Positions 36,963 through 50,004 of a DNA stretch of 64,000 nucleotides are shown here, piece after piece; within the stretch, counting starts at the first letter, position 1, and each line of letters begins with the position of its first letter. The position numbers were made by a program, and so were the translations under genes. The notes beneath the pieces are model-generated. The model was not told where the DNA came from. It worked only from the letters and a program-made list of their open reading frames with translations, and did no database searches. Origin of the DNA: Aphelocoma coerulescens (Eukaryota; Chordata; Aves; Passeriformes; Corvidae); the NCBI RefSeq assembly GCF_041296385.1, contig NW_027183510.1, forward strand, positions 345,954 to 409,953. The letters are read 5' to 3'.

Positions 36963-39138
36963 ATAGACAGCGAGGCCCGTGCAAAGAAACAGGGAGCCAT
37001 TCTTGAGAGAAGTTGCAGAGCTCTTTCTTCTCCAGCCACATGGGCGGGGCACTGCCAAAGAACTGAGCAATCACGGCACAACCAGGGCCCTCCTGGCACA
37101 GGGCAACACAAAATAAGCAGTGCTGAACAGGATTAGGGCACATGTGAGCAGGGAGCAGGGAGACCCCGTGCCCAGGCCATGCCTCTACCCCAGGGTCCCC
37201 TCTCCCATGACCTCATGGCAGGGGGGAGGAACCCCAACACTTCCGTAGGTGTAGTCTCTCTCCTCCTCCTTGCAGCTGGCTCATGGGCCCACATTCAGGG
37301 CCCCCACCTCGGGAGAAAATTCTCCCAATGTGCTCTGATGTTGAAAGAGTCAAGAAGAGAAGAAGGGGAAAAAACCCCCAAAGTCCCAGGAAAACAAAGT
37401 TCAACTCTCCATCTCCCCCCAGAGAAAAGGAGCTGAAAACTGGCTAAAAAGAAACAAAGTTGCTTCCTCTGCTCTTGCTGCAAGCAGGATGCAGAGGAGT
37501 GTGTATGTGTGTCCTTGAACAAACACTCTGAGAAGTTTGTCCGGTTTTTTTTCCTCTCCCCCCTCTCAGGCTCAGTTGAAAGGCACAGAAATGCACAAAG
37601 TTCACTTCTGGGCATAGAGCAGCAATAGGGGATACACACAATAAAGTCACCCCAAGACACAGGGACAGAGAATTCAGTGGAAAGACTCCGAGAATTCTGC
37701 TCCCAGAGATCATTCATTCCTGCTCACACTGACCCTTGTAGAAAGGGGACATCGTTCCAGGCAGCCTGTACTGAGCATGTGGCTCCTGAGTGGGGTTTGT
37801 TGTTTAGGAAACCTGCTCCGGCTTTTCCATTCTTTCCTTCCAAACAGGAAAACTTCTCCTGGGGCTGTGTGCAGGCAGAGCCCTGAGGAGAGCAGGTGGC
37901 ACATGGTGCGCTGGGCTGGGACAGCCAGCTGCAGAGCTCAAGGGAAGAAGCCCAAAGTGTCACAATGGCTCCTTGCCTTCCCATGCAACACCTGGGTCAC
38001 AATGGTCTCCTTGATTCCATGAGGCCCCACTGTGTCACAATGGCTCCTTGGTTCCATCAGGTTCCGCAGTGTCACCATGGTCTCCTTTGATCCGCATTGT
38101 CATCATGGACAATTGGTTCCATGAGGCCCCGCAGTGTCACAATGGTCCCTTGGTTCCATAGCTTTTACGTTGTAACAATGGACTCCTTGCTTCTATGAGC
38201 TAGCCTGCTTTTTGCAGAGGTGTCTTTGGTTCCCACAAGGCCCCGCTGTGTCTCAGTGCACCCTGGCTTCCATGTGGATGTGGAGTATCACAAAGGCTCC
38301 TTGGTTCCACCAGGTCCTGCTGTGTCACAATGGGTCCTGTGGTCCCTGAGGCCCTCCAAAGTCATTGTGGAGGCTTGCTTCCATGAGGTTCCATTATGTG
38401 CCAGTGGTCATCTTGGTTCCAGGAGTTTCCTTAGTGTCACAATGCTCTCCATGCTTCCATTAGGCCCTGCTTTGCCACAATGGTCCCCTTGTTTCCATGA
38501 GGCCCCGCTGTGTCACAATGGACCTATGGTTCCATGATGTTGCGTGGTGTCACCGTGCTCTTCTTGAATCCGCAGTGTAACCATGGACCATTGGTTCCAT
38601 GCAGCCGTGTCACAATGGGCTCCTTGATTCCATGATTCCCCACGGTGTCACAATGGAGCCTTGTTTCTAGGAGGTTCTGTACTGTCACAATTGCCTCCTT
38701 GATGCCATCAGCCCCTGCAGTGTCACAATGGCTCCTTGGTTCCATGAGGAACACAATAGCTTGGCATAAGCATTGAGCAACAGCTGCTGAACACACCTGG
38801 CAACATCTGCTTGCATCAAAAGAGGGCTTCAAGCTGACAATGGCACCAGCAGCTTCCATCTGCAACAGAGACCCAGGAAAGGACAGGCTGTGCCAGTTTG
38901 GACAAATGTGGAGGAAAATATCCTCTGATGGAAGGCAGGTTACACCCAGCCCTCCCCCACCAGGTTTTTGGAAAAAAGAACTTTCCTGGGAAGAAAGTGA
39001 AAGAGATAAAAACTATTTTTTTAACAAACACACAGGAAAAGGATAGCAATGCTAAATATTAAAAGCTCTCGCTGTGCAGAGAAAGCTGGGATAATTTGAG
39101 AGTCCTTCCGTGTTTCGGTGGGGTCTCCTGAAACATCC
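36963..39138. repeat. Satellite monomer copy 18, type B (partner of copy 4)
   Basis: Length is 2,176 bases. Markers are 36C, 113G, 133-134 GG, 678A, 728G, 1187G, 1314G, 1859G, 1929A, 1964G. It agrees with copy 4 at all listed sites. Confidence 0.97.
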
Positions 39139-41310
39139 ATAGACAGCGAGGCCCGTGCAAAGAAACAGGGAGCGATTCTTGAGAGAAGTTGCAGAGCTCT
39201 TTCTTCTCCAGCCACATGGGCGGGGCACTGCCAAAGAACTGAGCAATCACGGCACAACCAGGGCCCTCCTCACACAGGGCAACACAAAATAAGCAGTGCT
39301 GAACAGGATTAGGGCACATGTGAGCAGGGAGCAGGGAGACCCCGTGCCCAGGCCATGCCTCTACCCCAGGGTCCCCTCTCCCATGACCTCATGGCAGGGG
39401 GGAGGAACCCCAACACTTCCGTAGGTGTAGTCTCTCTCCTCCTCCTTGCAGCTGGCTCATGGGCCCACATTCAGGGCCCCCACCTCGGGAGAAAATTCTC
39501 CCAATGTGGTCTGATGTTGAAAGAGTCAAGAAGAGAAGAAGGGAAAAAAAACCCCCAAAGTCCCAGGAAAACAAATTTCAACTCTCCATCTCCTCCCAGA
39601 GAAAAGGAGCTGAAAACTGGCAAAAAAGAAACAAAGTTGCTTCCTCTGCTCTTGCTGCAAGCAGGATGCAGAGGAGTGTGTATGTGTGTCCTTGAAAAAA
39701 CGCTCTGAGAAGTTTGTCCGGTTTTTTTCCTCTCCCCCCTCTCAGGCTCAGTTGAAAGGCACAGAAACGCACAAAGTTCACTTCTGGGCATAGAGCAGCA
39801 ATAGGGGATACACACGATAAAGTCACCCCAAGACACAGGGACAGAGAATTCAGTGGAAAGACTCCAAGAATTCTGCTCCCAGAGATCATTCCTGCTCACA
39901 CTGACCCTTGTAGAAAGGGGACATCGTTCCAGGCAGCCTGTACTGAGCATGTGGCTCCTGAGTGGGGTTTGTTGTTTAGGAAACCTGCTCCGGCTTTTCC
40001 ATTCTTTCCTTCCAAACAGGAAAACTTCTCCTGGGGCTGTGTGCAGGCAGAGCCCTGAGGAGAGCAGGTGGCACATGGTGCGCTGGGCTGGGACAGCCAG
40101 CTGCAGAGCTCAAGGGAAGAAGCCCAAAGTGTCACAATGGCTCCTTGCCTTCCCATGCAACACCTGGGTCACAATGGTCTCCTTGATTCCATGAGGCCCC
40201 ACTGTGTCACAATGGCTCCTTGGTTCCATCAGGTTCCGCAGTGTCACCATGGTCTCCTTTGATCCGCATTGTCATCATGGACAATTGGTTCCATGAGGCC
40301 CCGCAGTGTCACAATGGTCCCTTGGTTCCATAGCTTTTACGTTGTAACAATGGACTCCTTGCTTCTATGAGCTAGCCTGCTTTTTGCAGAGGTGTCTTTG
40401 GTTCCCACAAGGCCCCGCTGTGTCTCAGTGCACCCTGGCTTCCATGTGGATCTGGAGTATCACAAAGGCTCCTTGGTTCCACCAGGTCCTGCTGTGTCAC
40501 AATGGGTCCTGTGGTCCCTGAGGCCCTCCAAAGTCATTGTGGAGGCTTGCTTCCATGAGGTTCCATTATGTGCCAGTGGTCATCTTGGTTCCAGGAGTTT
40601 CCTTAGTGTCACAATGCTCTCCATGCTTCCATTAGGCCCTGCTTTGCCACAATGGTCCCCTTGTTTCCATGAGGCCCCGCTGTGTCACAATGGACCTATG
40701 GTTCCATGATGTTGCGTGGTGTCACCGTGCTCTTCTTGAATCCGCAGTGTAACCATGGACCATTGGTTCCATGCAGCCGTGTCACAATGGGCTCCTTGAT
40801 TCCATGATTCCCCACGGTGTCACAATGGAGCCTTGTTTCTAGGAGGTTCTGTACTGTCACAATTGCCTCCTTGATGCCATCAGCCCCTGCAGTGTCACAA
40901 TGGCTCCTTGGTTCCATGAGGAACACAATAGCTTGGCATAAGCATTGAGCAACAGCTGCTGAACACACCTGGCAACATCTGCTTGCATCAAAAGAGTGCT
41001 TCGAGCTGACAATGGCACCAGCAGCTTCCATCTGCAACAGAGACCCAGGAAAGGACAGGCTGTGCCGGTTTGGACAAATGTGGAGGAAAATATCCTCTGA
41101 TAGAAGGCAGGTTACACCCAGCCCTCCCCCACCAGGTTTTTGGAAGAAAGAACTTTCCTGGGAAGAAAGTGAAAGAGATAAAAACTATTTTTTTAACAAA
41201 CACACAGGAAAAGGATAGCAATGCTAAATATTAAAAGCTCTCGCTGTGCAGAGAAAGCTGGGATAATTTGAGAGTCCTTCCGTGTTTCGGTGGGGTCTCC
41301 TGAAACATCC
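39139..41310. repeat. Satellite monomer copy 19, type A (partner of copy 5)
   Basis: Length is 2,172 bases. It has the copy-5 set 36G, 133-134 CA, 371G, 419A, 438T, 1314C, 1865G, 1929G, 2008G. It lacks the private A that copy 5 has at 10010. Confidence 0.97.
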
Positions 41311-43480
41311 ATAGACAGCGAGGCCCGTGCAAAGAAACAGGGAGCGATTCTTGAGAGAAGTTGCAGAGCTCTTTCTTCTCCAGCCACATGGGCGGGGCAC
41401 TGCCAAAGAACTGAGCAATCACAGCACAACCAGGGCCCTCCTCGCACAGGGCAACACAAAATAAGCAGTGCTGAACAGGATTAGGGCACATGTGAGCAGG
41501 GAGCAGGGAGACCCCGTGCCCAGGCCATGCCTCTACCCCAGGGTCCCCTCTCCCATGACCTCATGGCAGGGGGGAGGAACCCCAACACTTCCGTAGGTGT
41601 AGTCTCTCTCCTCCTCCTTGCAGCTGGCTCATGGGCCCACATTCAGGGCCCCCACCTCGGGAGAAAATTCTCCCAATGTGCTCTGATGTTGAAAGAGTCA
41701 AGAAGAGAAGGGGAAAAAACCCCCAAAGTCCCAGGAAAACAAAGTTCAACTCTCCATCTCCCCCCAGAGAAAAGGAGCTGAAAACTGGCTAAAAAGAAAC
41801 AAAGTTGCTTCCTCTGCTCTTGCTGCAAGCAGGATGCAGAGGAGTGTGTATGTGTGTCCTTGAACAAACGCTCTGAGAAGTTTGTCTGGCTTTTTTTTCC
41901 TCTCCCCCCTCTCAGGCTCAGTTGAAAGGCACAGAAATGCACAAAGTTCACTTCTGGGCATAGAGCAGCAATAGGGGATACACACGATAAAGTCACCCCA
42001 AGACACAGGGACAGAGAATTCAGTGGAAAGACTCCGAGAATTCTGCTCCCAGAGATCATTCCTGCTCACACTGACCCTTGTAGAAAGGGGACATCGTTCC
42101 AGGCAGCCTGTACTGAGCATGTGGCTCCTGAGTGGGGTTTGTTGTTTAGGAAACCTGCTCCGGCTTTTCCATTCTTTCCTTGCAAACAGGAAAACTTCTC
42201 CTGGGGCTGTGTGCAGGCAGAGCCCTGAGGAGAGCAGGTGGCACATGGTGCGCTGGGCTGGGACAGCCAGCTGCAGAGCTCAAGGGAAGAAGCCCAAAGT
42301 GTCACAATGGCTCCTTGCCTTCACATGCAACACCTGGGTCACAATGGTCTCCTTGATTCCATGAGGCCCCACTGTGTCACAATGGCTCCTTGGTTCCATC
42401 AGGTTCCGCAGTGTCACCATGGTCTCCTTTGATCCGCACTGTCATCATGGACAATTGGTTCCATGAGGCCCCGCAGTGTCACAATGGTCCCTTGGTTCCA
42501 TAGCTTTTACGTTGTAACAATGGACTCCTTGCTTCTATGAGCTAGCCTGCTTTTTGCAGAGGTGTCTTTGGTTCCCACAAGGCCCCGCTGTGTCTCAGTG
42601 CACCCTGGCTTCCATGTGGATCTGGAGTATCACAAAGGCTCCTTGGTTCCACCAGGTCCTGCTGTGTCACAATGGGTCCTGTGGTCCCTGAGGCCCTCCA
42701 AAGTCATTGTGGAGGCTTGCTTCCATGAGGTTCCATTATGTGCCAGTGGTCATCTTGGTTCCAGGAGTTTCCTTAGTGTCACAATGCTCTCCATGCTTCC
42801 ATTAGGCCCTGCTTTGCCACAATGGTCCCCTTGTTTCCATGAGGGCCCGCTGTGTCACAATGGACCTATGGTTCCATGATGTTGCGTGGTGTCACCGTGC
42901 TCTTCTTGAATCCGCCGTGTAACCATGGACCATTGGTTCCATGCAGCCGTGTCACAATGGGCTCCTTGATTCCATGATTCCCCACGGTGTCACAATGGAG
43001 CCTTGTTTCTAGGAGGTTCTGTACTGTCACAATTGCCTCCTTGATGCCATCAGCCCCTGCAGTGTCACAATGGCTCCTTGGTTCCATGAGGAACACAATA
43101 GCTTGGCATAAGCATTGAGCAACAGCTGCTGAACACACCTGGCAACATCTGCTTGCATCAAAAGAGTGCTTCAAGCTGACAATGGCACCAGCAGCTTCCA
43201 TCTGCAACAGAGACCCAGGAAAGGACAGGCTGTGCCGGTTTGGACAAATGTGGAGGAAAATATCCTCTGATAGAAGGCAGGTTACACCCAGCCCTCCCCC
43301 ACCAGGTTTTTGGAAAAAAGAACTTTCCTGGGAAGAAAGTGAAAGAGATAAAAACTATTTTTTTAACAAACACACAGGAAAAGGATAGCAATGCTAAATA
43401 TTAAAAGCTCTCGCTGTGCAGAGAAAGCTGGGATAATTTGAGAGTCCTTCCGTGTTTCGGTGGGGTCTCCTGAAACATCC
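41311..43480. repeat. Satellite monomer copy 20, type B' (partner of copy 6), shortest copy
   Basis: At 2,170 bases this is the shortest copy. It shares with copy 6 the three-base purine-tract loss, TCTGGC, 563 CpG, 678G, 874G, 1015A, 1131C, 1537G and 1608C. It has only one ATTC, although 728G next to it is the B allele, so the repeat contracted here independently of type A or was converted over a very short tract. Confidence 0.97.
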
Positions 43481-45656
43481 ATAGACAGCGAGGCCCGTGC
43501 AAAGAAACAGGGAGCCATTCTTGAGAGAAGTTGCAGAGCTCTTTCTTCTCCAGCCACATGGGCGGGGCACTGCCAAAGAACTGAGCAATCACAGCACAAC
43601 CAGGGCCCTCCTCGCACAGGGCAACACAAAATAAGCAGTGCTGAACAGGATTAGGGCACATGTGAGCAGGGAGCAGGGAGACCCCGTGCCCAGGCCATGC
43701 CTCTACCCCAGGGTCCCCTCTCCCATGACCTCATGGCAGGGGGGAGGAACCCCAACACTTCCGTAGGTGTAGTCTCTCTCCTCCTCCTTGCAGCTGGCTC
43801 ATGGGCCCACATTCAGGGCCCCCACCTCGGGAGAAAATTCTCCCAATGTGCTCTGATGTTGAAAGAGTCAAGAAGAGAAGAAGGGGAAAAAACCCCCAAA
43901 GTCCCAGGAAAACAAAGTTCAACTCTCCATCTCCCCCCAGAGAAAAGGAGCTGAAAACTGGCTAAAAAGAAACAAAGTTGCTTCCTCTGCTCTTGCTGCA
44001 AGCAGGATGCAGAGGAGTGTGTATGTGTGTCCTTGAACAAACACTCTGAGAAGTTTGTCCGGTTTTTTTTCCTCTCCCCCCTCTCAGGCTCAGTTGAAAG
44101 GCACAGAAATGCACAAAGTTCACTTCTGGGCATAGAGCAGCAATAGGGGATACACACAATAAAGTCACCCCAAGACACAGGGACAGAGAATTCAGTGGAA
44201 AGACTCCGAGAATTCTGCTCCCAGAGATCATTCATTCCTGCTCACACTGACCCTTGTAGAAAGGGGACATCGTTCCAGGCAGCCTGTACTGAGCATGTGG
44301 CTCCTGAGTGGGGTTTGTTGTTTAGGAAACCTGCTCCGGCTTTTCCATTCTTTCCTTGCAAACAGGAAAACTTCTCCTGGGGCTGTGTGCAGGCAGAGCC
44401 CTGAGGAGAGCAGGTGGCACATGGTGCGCTGGGCTGGGACAGCCAGCTGCAGAGCTCAAGGGAAGAAGCCCAAAGTGTCACAATGGCTCCTTGCCTTCAC
44501 ATGCAACACCTGGGTCACAATGGTCTCCTTGATTCCATGAGGCCCCACTGTGTCACAATGGCTCCTTGGTTCCATCAGGTTCCGCAGTGTCACCATGGTC
44601 TCCTTTGATCCGCACTGTCATCATGGACAATTGGTTCCATGAGGCCCCGCAGTGTCACAATGGTCCCTTGGTTCCATAGCTTTTACGTTGTAACAATGGA
44701 CTCCTTGCTTCTATGAGCTAGCCTGCTTTTTGCAGAGGTGTCTTTGGTTCCCACAAGGCCCCGCTGTGTCTCAGTGCACCCTGGCTTCCATGTGGATCTG
44801 GAGTATCACAAAGGCTCCTTGGTTCCACCAGGTCCTGCTGTGTCACAATGGGTCCTGTGGTCCCTGAGGCCCTCCAAAGTCATTGTGGAGGCTTGCTTCC
44901 ATGAGGTTCCATTATGTGCCAGTGGTCATCTTGGTTCCAGGAGTTTCCTTAGTGTCACAATGCTCTCCATGCTTCCATTAGGCCCTGCTTTGCCACAATG
45001 GTCCCCTTGTTTCCATGAGGGCCCGCTGTGTCACAATGGACCTATGGTTCCATGATGTTGCGTGGTGTCACCGTGCTCTTCTTGAATCCGCCGTGTAACC
45101 ATGGACCATTGGTTCCATGCAGCCGTGTCACAATGGGCTCCTTGATTCCATGATTCCCCACGGTGTCACAATGGAGCCTTGTTTCTAGGAGGTTCTGTAC
45201 TGTCACAATTGCCTCCTTGATGCCATCAGCCCCTGCAGTGTCACAATGGCTCCTTGGTTCCATGAGGAACACAATAGCTTGGCATAAGCATTGAGCAACA
45301 GCTGCTGAACACACCTGGCAACATCTGCTTGCATCAAAAGAGTGCTTCAAGCTGACAATGGCACCAGCAGCTTCCATCTGCAACAGAGACCCAGGAAAGG
45401 ACAGGCTGTGCCGGTTTGGACAAATGTGGAGGAAAATATCCTCTGATAGAAGGCAGGTTACACCCAGCCCTCCCCCACCAGGTTTTTGGAAAAAAGAACT
45501 TTCCTGGGAAGAAAGTGAAAGAGATAAAAACTATTTTTTTAACAAACACACAGGAAAAGGATAGCAATGCTAAATATTAAAAGCTCTCGCTGTGCAGAGA
45601 AAGCTGGGATAATTTGAGAGTCCTTCCGTGTTTCGGTGGGGTCTCCTGAAACATCC
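43481..45656. repeat. Satellite monomer copy 21, type B (partner of copy 7)
   Basis: Length is 2,176 bases. It agrees with copies 7 and 22 at all listed sites, including 874G, 1015A, 1131C, 1537G and 1608C. Confidence 0.97.
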
Positions 45657-47832
45657 ATAGACAGCGAGGCCCGTGCAAAGAAACAGGGAGCCATTCTTGA
45701 GAGAAGTTGCAGAGCTCTTTCTTCTCCAGCCACATGGGCGGGGCACTGCCAAAGAACTGAGCAATCACAGCACAACCAGGGCCCTCCTCGCACAGGGCAA
45801 CACAAAATAAGCAGTGCTGAACAGGATTAGGGCACATGTGAGCAGGGAGCAGGGAGACCCCGTGCCCAGGCCATGCCTCTACCCCAGGGTCCCCTCTCCC
45901 ATGACCTCATGGCAGGGGGGAGGAACCCCAACACTTCCGTAGGTGTAGTCTCTCTCCTCCTCCTTGCAGCTGGCTCATGGGCCCACATTCAGGGCCCCCA
46001 CCTCGGGAGAAAATTCTCCCAATGTGCTCTGATGTTGAAAGAGTCAAGAAGAGAAGAAGGGGAAAAAACCCCCAAAGTCCCAGGAAAACAAAGTTCAACT
46101 CTCCATCTCCCCCCAGAGAAAAGGAGCTGAAAACTGGCTAAAAAGAAACAAAGTTGCTTCCTCTGCTCTTGCTGCAAGCAGGATGCAGAGGAGTGTGTAT
46201 GTGTGTCCTTGAACAAACACTCTGAGAAGTTTGTCCGGTTTTTTTTCCTCTCCCCCCTCTCAGGCTCAGTTGAAAGGCACAGAAATGCACAAAGTTCACT
46301 TCTGGGCATAGAGCAGCAATAGGGGATACACACAATAAAGTCACCCCAAGACACAGGGACAGAGAATTCAGTGGAAAGACTCCGAGAATTCTGCTCCCAG
46401 AGATCATTCATTCCTGCTCACACTGACCCTTGTAGAAAGGGGACATCGTTCCAGGCAGCCTGTACTGAGCATGTGGCTCCTGAGTGGGGTTTGTTGTTTA
46501 GGAAACCTGCTCCGGCTTTTCCATTCTTTCCTTGCAAACAGGAAAACTTCTCCTGGGGCTGTGTGCAGGCAGAGCCCTGAGGAGAGCAGGTGGCACATGG
46601 TGCGCTGGGCTGGGACAGCCAGCTGCAGAGCTCAAGGGAAGAAGCCCAAAGTGTCACAATGGCTCCTTGCCTTCACATGCAACACCTGGGTCACAATGGT
46701 CTCCTTGATTCCATGAGGCCCCACTGTGTCACAATGGCTCCTTGGTTCCATCAGGTTCCGCAGTGTCACCATGGTCTCCTTTGATCCGCACTGTCATCAT
46801 GGACAATTGGTTCCATGAGGCCCCGCAGTGTCACAATGGTCCCTTGGTTCCATAGCTTTTACGTTGTAACAATGGACTCCTTGCTTCTATGAGCTAGCCT
46901 GCTTTTTGCAGAGGTGTCTTTGGTTCCCACAAGGCCCCGCTGTGTCTCAGTGCACCCTGGCTTCCATGTGGATCTGGAGTATCACAAAGGCTCCTTGGTT
47001 CCACCAGGTCCTGCTGTGTCACAATGGGTCCTGTGGTCCCTGAGGCCCTCCAAAGTCATTGTGGAGGCTTGCTTCCATGAGGTTCCATTATGTGCCAGTG
47101 GTCATCTTGGTTCCAGGAGTTTCCTTAGTGTCACAATGCTCTCCATGCTTCCATTAGGCCCTGCTTTGCCACAATGGTCCCCTTGTTTCCATGAGGGCCC
47201 GCTGTGTCACAATGGACCTATGGTTCCATGATGTTGCGTGGTGTCACCGTGCTCTTCTTGAATCCGCCGTGTAACCATGGACCATTGGTTCCATGCAGCC
47301 GTGTCACAATGGGCTCCTTGATTCCATGATTCCCCACGGTGTCACAATGGAGCCTTGTTTCTAGGAGGTTCTGTACTGTCACAATTGCCTCCTTGATGCC
47401 ATCAGCCCCTGCAGTGTCACAATGGCTCCTTGGTTCCATGAGGAACACAATAGCTTGGCATAAGCATTGAGCAACAGCTGCTGAACACACCTGGCAACAT
47501 CTGCTTGCATCAAAAGAGTGCTTCAAGCTGACAATGGCACCAGCAGCTTCCATCTGCAACAGAGACCCAGGAAAGGACAGGCTGTGCCGGTTTGGACAAA
47601 TGTGGAGGAAAATATCCTCTGATAGAAGGCAGGTTACACCCAGCCCTCCCCCACCAGGTTTTTGGAAAAAAGAACTTTCCTGGGAAGAAAGTGAAAGAGA
47701 TAAAAACTATTTTTTTAACAAACACACAGGAAAAGGATAGCAATGCTAAATATTAAAAGCTCTCGCTGTGCAGAGAAAGCTGGGATAATTTGAGAGTCCT
47801 TCCGTGTTTCGGTGGGGTCTCCTGAAACATCC
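45657..47832. repeat. Satellite monomer copy 22, type B (duplicate of copy 21)
   Basis: Length is 2,176 bases. I found no marker that separates it from copy 21 immediately to its left. It is best explained as a recent single-monomer duplication or as an assembly duplication. Copy 8 would be expected in this place. Confidence 0.97.
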
Positions 47833-50004
47833 ATAGACAGCGAGGCCCGTGCAAAGAAACAGGGAGCCATTCTTGAGAGAAGTTGCAGAGCTCTTTCTTC
47901 TCCAGCCACATGGGCGGGGCACTGCCAAAGAACTGAGCAATCACAGCACAACCAGGGCCCTCCTCGCACAGGGCAACACAAAATAAGCAGTGCTGAACAG
48001 GATTAGGGCACATGTGAGCAGGGAGCAGGGAGACCCCGTGCCCAGGCCATGCCTCTACCCCAGGGTCCCCTCTCCCATGACCTCATGGCAGGGGGGAGGA
48101 ACCCCAACACTTCCGTAGGTGTAGTCTCTCTCCTCCTCCTTGCAGCTGGCTCATGGGCCCACATTCAGGGCCCCCACCTCGGGAGAAAATTCTCCCAATG
48201 TGCTCTGATGTTGAAAGAGTCAAGAAGAGAAGAAGGGAAAAAAAACCCCCGAAGTCCCAGGAAAACAAAGTTCAACTCTCCATCTCCTCCCAGAGAAAAG
48301 GAGCTGAAAACTGGCAAAAAAGAAACAAAGTTGCTTCCTCTGCTCTTGCTGCAAGCAGGATGCAGAGGAGTGTGTATGTGTGTCCTTGAAAAAACGCTCT
48401 GAGAAGTTTGTCCGGTTTTTTTCCTCTCCCCCCTCTCAGGCTCAGTTGAAAGGCACAGAAACGCACAAAGTTCACTTCTGGGCATAGAGCAGCAATAGGG
48501 GATACACACGATAAAGTCACCCCAAGACACAGGGACAGAGAATTCAGTGGAAAGACTCCAAGAATTCTGCTCCCAGAGATCATTCCTGCTCACACTGACC
48601 CTTGTAGAAAGGGGACATCGTTCCAGGCAGCCTGTACTGAGCATGTGGCTCCTGAGTGGGGTTTGTTGTTTAGGAAACCTGCTCCGGCTTTTCCATTCTT
48701 TCCTTCCAAACAGGAAAACTTCTCCTGGGGCTGTGTGCAGGCAGAGCCCTGAGGAGAGCAGGTGGCACATGGTGCGCTGGGCTGGGACAGCCAGCTGCAG
48801 AGCTCAAGGGAAGAAGCCCAAAGTGTCACAATGGCTCCTTGCCTTCCCATGCAACACCTGGGTCACAATGGTCTCCTTGATTCCATGAGGCCCCACTGTG
48901 TCACAATGGCTCCTTGGTTCCATCAGGTTCCGCAGTGTCACCATGGTCTCCTTTGATCCGCATTGTCATCATGGACAATTGGTTCCATGAGGCCCCGCAG
49001 TGTCACAATGGTCCCTTGGTTCCATAGCTTTTACGTTGTAACAATGGACTCCTTGCTTCTATGAGCTAGCCTGCTTTTTGCAGAGGTGTCTTTGGTTCCC
49101 ACAAGGCCCCGCTGTGTCTCAGTGCACCCTGGCTTCCATGTGGATGTGGAGTATCACAAAGGCTCCTTGGTTCCACCAGGTCCTGCTGTGTCACAATGGG
49201 TCCTGTGGTCCCTGAGGCCCTCCAAAGTCATTGTGGAGGCTTGCTTCCATGAGGTTCCATTATGTGCCAGTGGTCATCTTGGTTCCAGGAGTTTCCTTAG
49301 TGTCACAATGCTCTCCATGCTTCCATTAGGCCCTGCTTTGCCACAATGGTCCCCTTGTTTCCATGAGGCCCCGCTGTGTCACAATGGACCTATGGTTCCG
49401 TGATGTTGCGTGGTGTCACCGTGCTCTTCTTGAATCCGCAGTGTAACCATGGACCATTGGTTCCATGCAGCCGTGTCACAATGGGCTCCTTGATTCCATG
49501 ATTCCCCACGGTGTCACAATGGAGCCTTGTTTCTAGGAGGTTCTGTACTGTCACAATTGCCTCCTTGATGCCATCAGCCCCTGCAGTGTCACAATGGCTC
49601 CTTGGTTCCATGAGGAACACAATAGCTTGGCATAAGCATTGAGCAACAGCTGCTGAACACACCTGGCAACATCTGCTTGCATCAAAAGAGTGCTTCAAGC
49701 TGACAATGGCACCAGCAGCTTCCATCTGCAACAGAGACCCAGGAAAGGACAGGCTGTGCCGGTTTGGACAAATGTGGAGGAAAATATCCTCTGATAGAAG
49801 GCAGGTTACACCCAGCCCTCCCCCACCAGGTTTTTGGAAGAAAGAACTTTCCTGGGAAGAAAGTGAAAGAGATAAAAACTATTTTTTTAACAAACACACA
49901 GGAAAAGGATAGCAATGCTAAATATTAAAAGCTCTCGCTGTGCAGAGAAAGCTGGGATAATTTGAGAGTCCTTCCGTGTTTCGGTGGGGTCTCCTGAAAC
50001 ATCC
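47833..50004. repeat. Satellite monomer copy 23, A body with B-like left end
   Basis: Length is 2,172 bases. The left end (36C, 113A, 133-134 CG) is that of B copies 7, 21 and 22, and the body is type A (371C, 419G, 438G, 728A, single ATTC, 1314G, 1568G, 2008G). The switch lies between the sites matching 134 and 403. Confidence 0.97.
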
